From contig NZ_JADPMR010000001.1 in NCBI RefSeq assembly GCF_015686695.1, positions 1,984,001 to 2,048,000 on the forward strand: a stretch of 64,000 nucleotides of DNA, read 5' to 3'. How positions within the stretch are numbered: position 1 is the stretch's first letter; the number at the start of each line of letters is the position of its first letter. The position numbers were made by a program, and so were the translations under genes. The notes below the pieces were generated by a model. It did not search any database and was not told where the DNA came from. It saw nothing but the letters and a program-made list of their open reading frames with translations. Source of the DNA: Vibrio nitrifigilis (lineage in GTDB: Bacteria; Pseudomonadota; Gammaproteobacteria; Enterobacterales; Vibrionaceae). Below are positions 9,173 through 16,878 of this stretch, one piece after another.

Positions 9173-9450
9173 TGGCTTCTGTCAAAATCAACAATCAAGT
9201 GACCATCGAATCAAACGCCTCTGATACTTTGTTAGAGACGATGGAAAAAGCAGGCCTAGAACCAGAATATAATTGTCGTGATGGTCATTGTGGCGCATGT
9301 CGCTGCAAACTCAAAGCTGGGTCTGTCGAGTATGTTGGTTTTGCCATGGCGTTCACTCAGCCAGACGAAATCTTACCGTGTATCTGTAAAGCAAAAACAG
9401 CGTTGGAAATTGAAGAAGTTCATTACCAACCTAAAGCAAAACGCGCCTAA
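9172..9450 (+). CDS. yfaE: YfaE-type [2Fe-2S] ferredoxin for NrdB cofactor maintenance
   Basis: Plant-type ferredoxin of 92 residues. Cluster ligands are seen in YNCRDGHCGACRC and PCIC. In E. coli YfaE supplies electrons to rebuild the diferric-tyrosyl cofactor of NrdB. Its ATG shares one base with the nrdB stop (TAATG), so translation is probably coupled. The stop codon lies in the loop of the operon terminator. Confidence 0.93.
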   Translation: MASVKINNQVTIESNASDTLLETMEKAGLEPEYNCRDGHCGACRCKLKAGSVEYVGFAMAFTQPDEILPCICKAKTALEIEEVHYQPKAKRA

Positions 9451-9461
9451 TGGCGCGTTTT
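9438..9461 (+). terminator. nrdAB-yfaE operon terminator
   Basis: Ten-base perfect stem AAAACGCGCC / GGCGCGTTTT with loop TAAT. The loop contains the yfaE stop codon. Confidence 0.85.
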
Positions 9462-9527
9462 AGTAACAATTCTGAACCGGTGTTACGCTCCTAGTTTTCA
9501 TCCGATGAAGACAGGGAGAACAGATAA

Positions 9528-9554
9528 AAAAGCCAGAGCTACGCTCTGGCTTTT
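9528..9554 (-). terminator. Bidirectional terminator at the 3' end of ORF 9539-9793
   Basis: Stem AGCCAGAGC / GCTCTGGCT with a 3-base loop and A/T tracts on both sides; it includes the stop codon of the minus-strand gene. It faces the nrd operon terminator. Confidence 0.8.
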
Positions 9555-9793
9555 GTCATTCCGGATAGAATTTCATCTACAAGTCCAACAGAGATAGGCT
9601 TAGCCGCTACCTCTCGACCATCTGCATCGAAAAGAGAGAGACGGTAACCTAAATGACTCTTGTCTTCCTGATCAGTTGGGACGTGACGCCAAAGAGAAGC
9701 AATGTCATAAGCACCACTGCTAAGTGCCTCTCCTAGTATCACTTTTTGACTCGATACTTCATACCAAACCAATAATTTAGATTGGTTAAACAT
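9539..9793 (-). CDS. Conserved-looking hypothetical protein (84 aa)
   Basis: Unrecognised. It encodes MFNQSKLLVWYEVSSQKVI..., soluble with alternating hydrophobic strands, without signal or membrane segment. An excellent ribosome binding site AGGAGG lies eight bases before the ATG at 9793, so this start is preferred over the upstream in-frame codon at 9820. Its stop codon is embedded in a strong terminator. Real gene by signals; function unknown. Confidence 0.75.
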   Translation of the reverse strand: MFNQSKLLVWYEVSSQKVILGEALSSGAYDIASLWRHVPTDQEDKSHLGYRLSLFDADGREVAAKPISVGLVDEILSGMTKARA

Positions 9794-10063
9794 ACCAGCC
9801 TCCTGCCGAAATATCCTCAATGGGAGCTTTCAGTGTACTGGTAAAATCGATCAAAAAAAGCGCAATTTTGTGTTTTTTCCCCCGCACTTTCTAAATCAGA
9901 TGGTTACACGTTAGATAATTTGAGCATATGTAATAGAATTTTCCCTTACCGCAGAATAAGTCTAGCCATCATGGAGTTAGGAAAGAGGATCTGTTTTGGT
10001 ACGATCAAAAAATACAGCGTAATGAAGCGAGATCATCACCACGCTGTATAAAAGGGGAAATTA

Positions 10064-11299
10064 TTACAGAGCACTGGTTGGTATAAACAGTTCTTTCACT
10101 TTTAGCGTTGCCCCATATTCAGTGAAGACGGGTTTACCTGATAGATAACGACGTAAAATATCTGCTGCTAACGTGCCAATAATCTGTTTTTGATCCTCAA
10201 TGGTATACTGCCGAGTAAAACGGAAAATTTGTCCCCATTCCCCTTCTGGCGCCGAGAGTGCAACGGTAAATTCCCCATCTTTAATTGGTCCAGTAACAAG
10301 AGAAAGGTCAGTGTTACATTTCTCTTTCGTTGCCCCGGCGAGAGCGAAAATCGACGCTAATGGATCTTGCACACCTAAATCGGCGGCGACTTTAGGACTG
10401 AGCACCCAACTGTGTCCACAGCGCTGAGCGACGTCCACATTGCTCAGCAACCAGTGCGATAACCAGCCTTTGGTCGATTGCTCCGCAATTGATAGGCTTT
10501 GTCCTTTGTCTTCAAGTAAATGTCCTAGGTGATCAAGCATAGGTTCATCGATACTGACAATATAACGCTCTAGATGTTGATATATCATACTCGAGAGTTT
10601 CATCCGTTTCTCAGTATCCCTTTTAGGGCCAAACAACTTCACTTCGATAAACGGTAAATATGAACGATAACCCAATGAATACCCTTCAGGTAACTGCAGC
10701 TTATCCAACTTCTCACCAATGCCAGACTCTGAGGAACCGAATGTATAAAAATAGCTGCATTCTAAACCAGCCTGCTCGGGATAGCTCTTGCGCAGATCTG
10801 GCACAATTTGCTCTTTCACCATTCGCTTAAACTCGCTTGGTACGCCCGGTGTGAAATAAAACCAACAGTCATTGATTTGCAATTTAAACCCGCAAGCGGT
10901 ACCGATGGGATTATCAATGATAATAGACTTAGCGGGAAGCATGGCCTGCTTTATATTGTTTTGCGGCATCTGGCGCTGGCGAGTAGCGAAAAATGCTTCC
11001 ATCTGGGTCACCCATTCAGGAAACAAAATTAATTCTTGTTCAGAAACTTCAGCGGCGGCTTCTGCACTTAAGTCATCAGAAGTAGGCCCTAACCCACCAT
11101 TCACGATGACCACATCGGTATTAAAGCTAAGCATCATTAATTCTTCTACTAATGCAGCTTTAGTGTCTCCAACAGTCGAACGTTTGGCTAGCGGGAAACC
11201 GTGTTCAAAAAACTCACGCCCTAACCATGCTGCGTTGGTATCGACGATATCGCCATGTAGAACTTCTTCCCCGGTACTCAACATCGCTATTTTTAGCAT
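10064..11299 (-). CDS. CinA family protein with degenerate C-terminal deamidase domain
   Basis: 411 residues. Residues 1-170 form a MoaB/CinA-type molybdopterin-binding-like domain (LSTGEEVLHGDIVDTNAAWL, VNGGLGPTSDDLS); in CinA relatives this domain is an ADP-ribose or NAD-derivative pyrophosphatase. The C-terminal part corresponds to the PncC nicotinamide mononucleotide deamidase domain, but the usual ES-x-TGG signature reads AEQSTKGWLSHWLL, so deamidase activity is doubtful. The role is probably NAD salvage or metabolite repair, inferred from the family. No obvious operon partner. Confidence 0.88.
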   Translation of the reverse strand: MLKIAMLSTGEEVLHGDIVDTNAAWLGREFFEHGFPLAKRSTVGDTKAALVEELMMLSFNTDVVIVNGGLGPTSDDLSAEAAAEVSEQELILFPEWVTQMEAFFATRQRQMPQNNIKQAMLPAKSIIIDNPIGTACGFKLQINDCWFYFTPGVPSEFKRMVKEQIVPDLRKSYPEQAGLECSYFYTFGSSESGIGEKLDKLQLPEGYSLGYRSYLPFIEVKLFGPKRDTEKRMKLSSMIYQHLERYIVSIDEPMLDHLGHLLEDKGQSLSIAEQSTKGWLSHWLLSNVDVAQRCGHSWVLSPKVAADLGVQDPLASIFALAGATKEKCNTDLSLVTGPIKDGEFTVALSAPEGEWGQIFRFTRQYTIEDQKQIIGTLAADILRRYLSGKPVFTEYGATLKVKELFIPTSAL

Positions 11300-11832
11300 T
11301 TCTTACCTACCTGTTCTTTTCATTCCGACTGCCCAACGGTTGCTTACAATACAAAGGTGACAGAAAACTCCTAAAGAATATACCTAAAATAGCACGAGAG
11401 GCAGAATTTCGAGTCTAAGTATCGGCCATGTAAATCAGTGATTATGTCTTACAACCGGGACATCATATAGCCCAGTTATCGCTGGGTATATATTTGATAC
11501 TCTACTTGTGCCCATTAGCAAAAATCAACTGTATTTTTAATATCTTATACCCAAGTAAACTCAAGATGCTATTTCAGTGAGAATCGTTTCACTCTTAGGG
11601 CAAGACAATGATTTGAAAACATAGTGATGCTACATTAAAAATCAGTAACACATCCTAGGATAGAATAAAACGCGTCCATCGGATTTAAACGTTTAAGGAT
11701 GCGTGATTGGCTTACTACCTCTTTAGAGGGCAATTTACCTCAGGTGATAGATTTTTGAACATAATCATAACTAAATTTATTCAAATCTATACACTTGTAA
11801 CCTGAGTATAAAAAGAAGTTTGGAGACTCAGT
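11300..11832. other. Intergenic region between divergent cinA-like and gcvR-like genes
   Basis: No gene supported. It holds a small palindrome CCCAG-TTATCG-CTGGG at 11471-11486 flanked by TATA, one partial copy of the dispersed repeat (11546-11584), and presumably both promoters. Confidence 0.5.
11546..11584 (+). repeat. Dispersed TATACCCAAGT repeat, copy A (one end only)
   Basis: TATACCCAAGTAAACTCAAG followed by ATGCTATTTCAGTGAGAA. It aligns with one half of the full-length element at 30242-30334 and with 28142-28187. The distal half is absent or too diverged to recognise. Confidence 0.7.
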
Positions 11833-12348
11833 ATGATTCGTAATTTCGTCATCAGTTTTATGGGTAAAACAACCCCTTCTACACTGAAAACTTTAGCCGC
11901 AATTACTAACGAAAACGAGGGCAAATGGCTGATCAGTAAAGTCAATTTCATCGATCAACAAGTGGCAGGTATCATCAAAGTAGAGGTGCCGATGGATAAA
12001 GCTGATATAGTAAAAGACGCTTTCCAATCTTTCCCAGAACTCAACGTCAGTATTGTTGACACCGATGTGGCTCCCCATGATGAACAGACCATCTTTAAAT
12101 TACGCCTAGATGCCACCGACCGAGCAGGTATCGTTAATGATATTACTCACCTCCTCGACTCACAGGGTATTAGCTTACTCGATATGGATTGTAACCGCGT
12201 ATTTATTGCTGACGTTTCTGGTGTTCAGTCCTCGTTATTTACCGCCAATATATCGCTGCGCTTACCCGCCGAAAGACAAATCGATGACTTAGCAAAAGAG
12301 TTAGAATCTTTATACGAAGACACCAAAGTCATTGTACATTCCCACTAA
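11833..12348 (+). CDS. ACT-domain protein, GcvR family
   Basis: 171 residues with two ACT domains: residues 4-75 (MIRNFVISFMGKTTPSTLKTLA) and 88-170 (LDATDRAGIVNDITHLLDSQGISLLDMDC). The arrangement is that of GcvR, the glycine-responsive co-repressor that antagonises GcvA of the glycine cleavage genes. GcvA is not nearby, so the exact role is inferred. GGAG lies ten bases before the ATG. A good terminator follows. Confidence 0.82.
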   Translation: MIRNFVISFMGKTTPSTLKTLAAITNENEGKWLISKVNFIDQQVAGIIKVEVPMDKADIVKDAFQSFPELNVSIVDTDVAPHDEQTIFKLRLDATDRAGIVNDITHLLDSQGISLLDMDCNRVFIADVSGVQSSLFTANISLRLPAERQIDDLAKELESLYEDTKVIVHSH

Positions 12349-12369
12349 AAAATATTGATGAAATAAATC

Positions 12370-12392
12370 AGTGGAGGTATTAAGCCTCCACT
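12370..12392 (+). terminator. Terminator of the gcvR-like gene
   Basis: Stem AGTGGAGG / CCTCCACT, loop of 7, followed by TTTATT, 20 bases after the stop codon. Confidence 0.85.
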
Positions 12393-12699
12393 TTTATTAT
12401 CCGCAGTAAAAAAAATCTTGAGCTAGTTAACATTCTGATTTTTTAAAGTAGAAAATTTAGCCTTATCGACCACCCTTAATATGTCACTTTATGAGTACTC
12501 ATATAGTTTCACTACAAAAATACACTTTACTTTGGCATGCTATCCCAACGATTTAGAAACTAAGACGTTTAGCAGCCTCAATTCGCTTGATAGAGTCAAA
12601 TCCCCCAACCCTATCGACCTATTGTGACTGGAGCGCCCCCTTCTGCGTTTTGCATAGTGTGTTATTGGGCACCGTACTAGTCGCTAGGTGGTATACGTA
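12393..12699. other. Spacer upstream of the chemoreceptor gene
   Basis: No gene, repeat or clear operator seen. Probably contains the promoter and a leader of the chemoreceptor gene. Confidence 0.4.
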
Positions 12700-14310
12700 A
12701 TGTTTCAGCTTAAGAACATAAAAGTGGGTCGCAAGTTCACGTTAATCATAGTTGCAAGTATTATTGGCTTTATTTGTCTGCTGTTAATCGCAGCCAATGC
12801 CTTAGAAGATAACCTCAAATATGAACGTCAAGCTCGGTTGAAAGCCGTGGTACAAAGCACCGTTTCACAAATCCAACACATCAGTCAAGAGTACCCTCAA
12901 GACCAAGCCCAAAGAATGGTTGGTCAGCTTATCAATCATTTACGATTTGATGGTGATAATTATGTGTTCGTTATGAATGAGGACCGCAAGATTATTATCC
13001 ACCCTAGCCAACCCAACTTGGTCGGCAAGGTGATGGGCAGCAACCCATCAGATGAATCAAGCAAAATTTGGTATGACGCGGTAAACACCGCCAAAGGCGG
13101 TCAGCACGGAGTGATTGAATACAACTGGAAAACTGACACGGGTGAAGTAGGCGATAAAATTTCCTTTGTACAAGGTTTTGCCCCTTGGAAATGGGTGGTT
13201 GGCGCTGGCATGATGATTGATGATATTCAATCTGCGGTGTATAAGCAGTTTATTTCCATGGGGATAGCGGCATTAGTTGTCATTGCCGTTATGATCGTTC
13301 TTGGTGTTGTGGTACGTAATTCTATCGTACACCCTCTCAACTCCATTATGGACACCATGAAACTCATTGCCAAAGGAGACTTGACCGCACGTGTCAGTTA
13401 CGATGGCAAAGATGAAATTGGCATACTTGGCAAACGTGTTAACGACAGCATGATAGCGGTTCATCGTGCTCTCTCTGATTCAGTCAACTCAGCCAATCAA
13501 GTGGCCGAAGCAGCCATTCGCATTGCGTCCTCCGCAGAAGAAACCAGCCAAGCCGTTGGCAGCCAGCAAACGCAACTAAATAGCCTTGCAACGGCAATGA
13601 ACGAAATGAGCGCCACCGTTTCAGAAGTGGCTCGACACGCTGAAGATACTGCACAAGATACCCAAGAAGCCAGTCATGAAGCCAGCACCGGTGATAAAGA
13701 TGTGAACGCCAGTGTCGATAGTATTAAGGCGCTTACTGATGAACTGGAAACCGCGAACAACAACGTGAACAAACTCAAAGAAGGCGTGATGGAAATTAGC
13801 GAGGTCACAGCGGTTATTAGCGGTATCTCTGAGCAAACTAACTTGCTGGCGTTAAACGCTGCCATTGAAGCTGCGCGTGCGGGAGAACAAGGCCGAGGGT
13901 TTGCGGTCGTGGCTGAAGAGGTACGTAATTTGGCTAGCCGTACTCATCACTCTACCGATGAAATTCAAACCACAATTAATCGCTTGCAGCAATTGGCGGT
14001 TACATCCGTTGCTTCAATGGAAGCGAGCCAAAAATTGGCCTACGACAGTGTGGAACGCGCTGAAAATGCAGGTAATGACTTAACTCAAATCGTCAACCAC
14101 ATTCAAAAAGTCAGTGACAATGCTACTCAAATTGCGACGGCAGCTGAAGAGCAAAGTGTGGTAGCAGAAGATATGAACAAAAACGTCAGCGGTATTAATG
14201 AATCAGCTTATGAAATGGCTGATGCTGCCAACTATCTTGCTGAAGAAAGTGAAAAATTGGCCGAGCTTTCTCGTCAATTAGATGAAGAACTTAAACGCTT
14301 TAGACTCTAG
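12700..14310 (+). CDS. Methyl-accepting chemotaxis protein with single-Cache sensor
   Basis: Inner-membrane chemoreceptor signalling to CheA/CheW. First membrane helix at about residues 10-32. A periplasmic sCache_2-type domain at 35-185 shows the typical YVFVMNEDRKIIIHPSQPNLVGK and PWKWVVGAGMMIDD. Second helix at 188-210, HAMP to about 262, then the long signalling coiled coil with the conserved hairpin tip EISEVTAVISGISEQTNLLALNAAIEAARAG (split across the turn). sCache_2 receptors usually bind small carboxylates; the ligand here is unknown. ATG 12700 is chosen because AGGTGG stands 8 bases upstream; the GTG at 12688 lies inside that site. No CheR-tethering pentapeptide at the C-terminus. 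Confidence 0.93.
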   Translation: MFQLKNIKVGRKFTLIIVASIIGFICLLLIAANALEDNLKYERQARLKAVVQSTVSQIQHISQEYPQDQAQRMVGQLINHLRFDGDNYVFVMNEDRKIIIHPSQPNLVGKVMGSNPSDESSKIWYDAVNTAKGGQHGVIEYNWKTDTGEVGDKISFVQGFAPWKWVVGAGMMIDDIQSAVYKQFISMGIAALVVIAVMIVLGVVVRNSIVHPLNSIMDTMKLIAKGDLTARVSYDGKDEIGILGKRVNDSMIAVHRALSDSVNSANQVAEAAIRIASSAEETSQAVGSQQTQLNSLATAMNEMSATVSEVARHAEDTAQDTQEASHEASTGDKDVNASVDSIKALTDELETANNNVNKLKEGVMEISEVTAVISGISEQTNLLALNAAIEAARAGEQGRGFAVVAEEVRNLASRTHHSTDEIQTTINRLQQLAVTSVASMEASQKLAYDSVERAENAGNDLTQIVNHIQKVSDNATQIATAAEEQSVVAEDMNKNVSGINESAYEMADAANYLAEESEKLAELSRQLDEELKRFRL

Positions 14311-14341
14311 GTAAAACCACTGCCCAATGGGCAGCCAACAG

Positions 14342-14371
14342 AAAGGTCGGCATTATAGCCGACCTTTTTTT
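14342..14371 (+). terminator. Terminator of the chemoreceptor gene
   Basis: Stem AAAGGTCGGC / GCCGACCTTT, loop ATTATA, then T7. Also faces the end of the convergent nspC gene. Confidence 0.9.
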
Positions 14372-14390
14372 AATAGCGCTGATTCGTTAT

Positions 14391-15524
14391 CTATTGCACA
14401 GACCATTGCGAAAGTGCACGCTTAAAATCTTGGAAATCAAATTCATTGAGCTTTTGAAGCTCACCATTTGCGCGCTCACAATACACGGTTGGCATACGTA
14501 AGCCATTGAACCAATTCAATTTGACCATGGTATAACCGGCACTATCCATGATGTGTAATTTCTGGCCAATTTCTAGTGGTTCAGCAAATTTAGCTACGCA
14601 GAACTGATCGCCCGCTAGACAAGAACATGACCCAATGACATATTCATGTTCACCGTTCTCATCCGCTTCCATAATAGAGGCAGGCTCATTATAAATTAGC
14701 GTATCTAAACGGTGGGCTTCTGTCGCTGAATCGACAATAGCGGTTTTCATACCGTTTTCCACGACATCGACTACCGTCACCACAAGATCCGTGGTTTTAG
14801 TAATAATCGCTTCACCTGGTTCTAGGTAAACTTGAACACCGTGTTTATCAGAAAATGCTTTTAATGCTGCTGCCAATTTTTCAATTTCATAACCCGGCCA
14901 AGTGAAAAATACTCCACCACCTAAACTCACCCACTGCATGTTATCAAGATAACGACCAAAACGGTCCGAAATCGAGTTCAGCAAAGTAATAAAGTTATCT
15001 GCACTTTTGTTCTCACAGTTCATGTGGAACATCACACCATCGATAGAGCTAAAGACTTCCTCATCGATATGGTCAGCTTGTACACCCAAACGCGAAAATT
15101 GACGTGCTGGATCCGCTAAGTCTTGACCTGCGCAACTCACGCCTGGATTTAAACGCAAACCAATCGAGGCTTTATCTTCAATCAAATGTCGATAAGCTTT
15201 GAGCTGTGACTGTGAGTTGAAAATCATTTTGTCACACATATCGGCGACAGCTTTTACGTCATCTTCGCTATAACCCACACTGTAAGCATGTGTTTCACCA
15301 CCGAAGGTCTCATAACCAAGCTGAACCTCGTAAGGACCAGAACTGGTGGTTCCATCAAGGTATGGTTTGATGATGTCAAACACGCCCCAAGTTGAGAAAC
15401 ATTTCAATGCTAGCACCAATTTGACACCCGAAAGCTCTTTCAAGCGTTTCGCGATTTCAAGGTTGCTGATTAACTTGGCTTCGTCAATCATGAAATATGG
15501 GGTTTTCAATTCGTTCTTTTGCAT
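14391..15524 (-). CDS. nspC: Carboxynorspermidine decarboxylase
   Basis: PLP-dependent, alanine-racemase-fold decarboxylase that makes norspermidine, the polyamine signal and biofilm effector of vibrios. At 377 residues it has family length. The PLP lysine is in LVLALKCFS (about residue 41); the C-terminal active-site cysteine region is GSCSCLAGDQFC. Start at MQKNELKTPYF (15524), with GAGAG upstream, instead of the longer reading to 15548. Last gene of the three-gene norspermidine operon. Confidence 0.96.
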   Translation of the reverse strand: MQKNELKTPYFMIDEAKLISNLEIAKRLKELSGVKLVLALKCFSTWGVFDIIKPYLDGTTSSGPYEVQLGYETFGGETHAYSVGYSEDDVKAVADMCDKMIFNSQSQLKAYRHLIEDKASIGLRLNPGVSCAGQDLADPARQFSRLGVQADHIDEEVFSSIDGVMFHMNCENKSADNFITLLNSISDRFGRYLDNMQWVSLGGGVFFTWPGYEIEKLAAALKAFSDKHGVQVYLEPGEAIITKTTDLVVTVVDVVENGMKTAIVDSATEAHRLDTLIYNEPASIMEADENGEHEYVIGSCSCLAGDQFCVAKFAEPLEIGQKLHIMDSAGYTMVKLNWFNGLRMPTVYCERANGELQKLNEFDFQDFKRALSQWSVQ

Positions 15525-15549
15525 GATTATCTCTCGGTATAAATGCAAA

Positions 15550-15577
15550 AAACAGCCATAGCAAGCTATAGCTGTTT
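15550..15577 (-). other. Intercistronic hairpin before nspC
   Basis: AAACAGC-x-ATAG / CTAT-x-GCTGTTT inverted repeat with one mismatch, in the 90-base gap between the carboxynorspermidine synthase and nspC. It may attenuate or stabilise the transcript. Confidence 0.5.
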
Positions 15578-15613
15578 GAGCGCATTACTCGTCATAAAAT
15601 GACTGGCAATCCA

Positions 15614-16864
15614 TTACTTGTTTAGTGTGTTAATCACTGGTGGAATCGCTGGATCTAACTCCAACACATCCCAGCCTAAACCGATTGAAGGCATCGTTTC
15701 TAGGAACGGGTCTGGATTCAGCTGTTCAATGTTAAAGATACCTTTATCTGCCCACTCACCACGGAAGTATTGAAGTGCTGCAGTAATTGCAGGTACACCA
15801 GTCGTGTAAGCTATTGCTTGATGCTCAACGTCTGCATAAGCAACTTCGTGATCAGCGTTATTGTAGATAAAGACACTACGTTCTTTACCCTCTTTCTTAC
15901 CACGAACCCAAGTACCGATACAAGTCAGTCCTTTATAGCCTGGTGCAAGCGAAGTTGGGTCAGGGAGCAACGCTTTTAGTACGTGTAGCGGCTGTACCAC
16001 AGTACCATCATTGAGTGTCAACGGATCAGGACTTAAAAGGCCGATATCGCGCATGCAATTAAAGTAATTCAGATAACGGTCACCAAAGCCCATCCAGAAT
16101 TCGATACGTTTTGCTGGAATAAATTCCTGCAGTGAACGTACTTCATCGTGCGCCATTGAGTACACTTTATGTGAACCACAGTTAGGAAATTCAAATTCCA
16201 TCATACGGGTGTGACACGGTACTTGTTTCCAAGCTTCATTATCCCAGTAGAAAGAATCACCTTGAATTTCTAGCATGTTGGTTTCAGGGTCAAAGTTAGT
16301 CGCAAACTTTTTACCATGATCACCAGCGTTTACATCCATTACATCGATGGTGTCGATCTCATCAAATAAGTGCTTAACTGCATAAGCAGCAAACACGCTA
16401 ACTACGCCAGGGTCGAAACCAGCGCCTAGAATACCGGTGATGCCAGCTTCGGCAAATTTCTCTCGGAATGCCCATTGAGGGTCATAAGCTTCAGGAACTT
16501 GTTGACCCTCAGAACATAAATCCACAGCGACAGATGTGTCTAAGTAAGAAGTTTTCGTGCGGTAGCATGCTTCCATAATAGAAACGTTAACCCATGGAGG
16601 ACCAGCGTTAATCACTAAGTCTGGTTTCACTTCTTCAATCAATGCAACAAGTGCATCAATGTCATCAGCGTCTAGAGCACGAGCTTCTAACTTCTTAGTC
16701 GAATCTTTAAGGTTATTTTTACCTTTAATTGATTCAATGATCTTCTCACACTTCCCGATAGAACGAGAAGCTATGGTAATATCACCCAGCACGTCATTGT
16801 TCTGAGCTGCTTTGTGTGCAACAACCCAGCCAACGCCGCCCGCACCAATCTGTAGAATTGACAT
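15614..16864 (-). CDS. Carboxynorspermidine synthase (dehydrogenase)
   Basis: Reductive condensation of 1,3-diaminopropane with aspartate semialdehyde to carboxynorspermidine using NADPH. Saccharopine-dehydrogenase-like fold, 416 residues, N-terminal Rossmann motif IGAGGVGWVVAH. Conserved blocks NAGPPWVN, LDTSVAVD and GAGFDPGVVSVFAAYA are visible. It lies 14 bases after the upstream diaminobutyrate gene, clearly the same transcript. In V. cholerae the same three genes stand in the same order. Confidence 0.95.
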   Translation of the reverse strand: MSILQIGAGGVGWVVAHKAAQNNDVLGDITIASRSIGKCEKIIESIKGKNNLKDSTKKLEARALDADDIDALVALIEEVKPDLVINAGPPWVNVSIMEACYRTKTSYLDTSVAVDLCSEGQQVPEAYDPQWAFREKFAEAGITGILGAGFDPGVVSVFAAYAVKHLFDEIDTIDVMDVNAGDHGKKFATNFDPETNMLEIQGDSFYWDNEAWKQVPCHTRMMEFEFPNCGSHKVYSMAHDEVRSLQEFIPAKRIEFWMGFGDRYLNYFNCMRDIGLLSPDPLTLNDGTVVQPLHVLKALLPDPTSLAPGYKGLTCIGTWVRGKKEGKERSVFIYNNADHEVAYADVEHQAIAYTTGVPAITAALQYFRGEWADKGIFNIEQLNPDPFLETMPSIGLGWDVLELDPAIPPVINTLNK

Positions 16865-16878
16865 TTATACGATTACCT

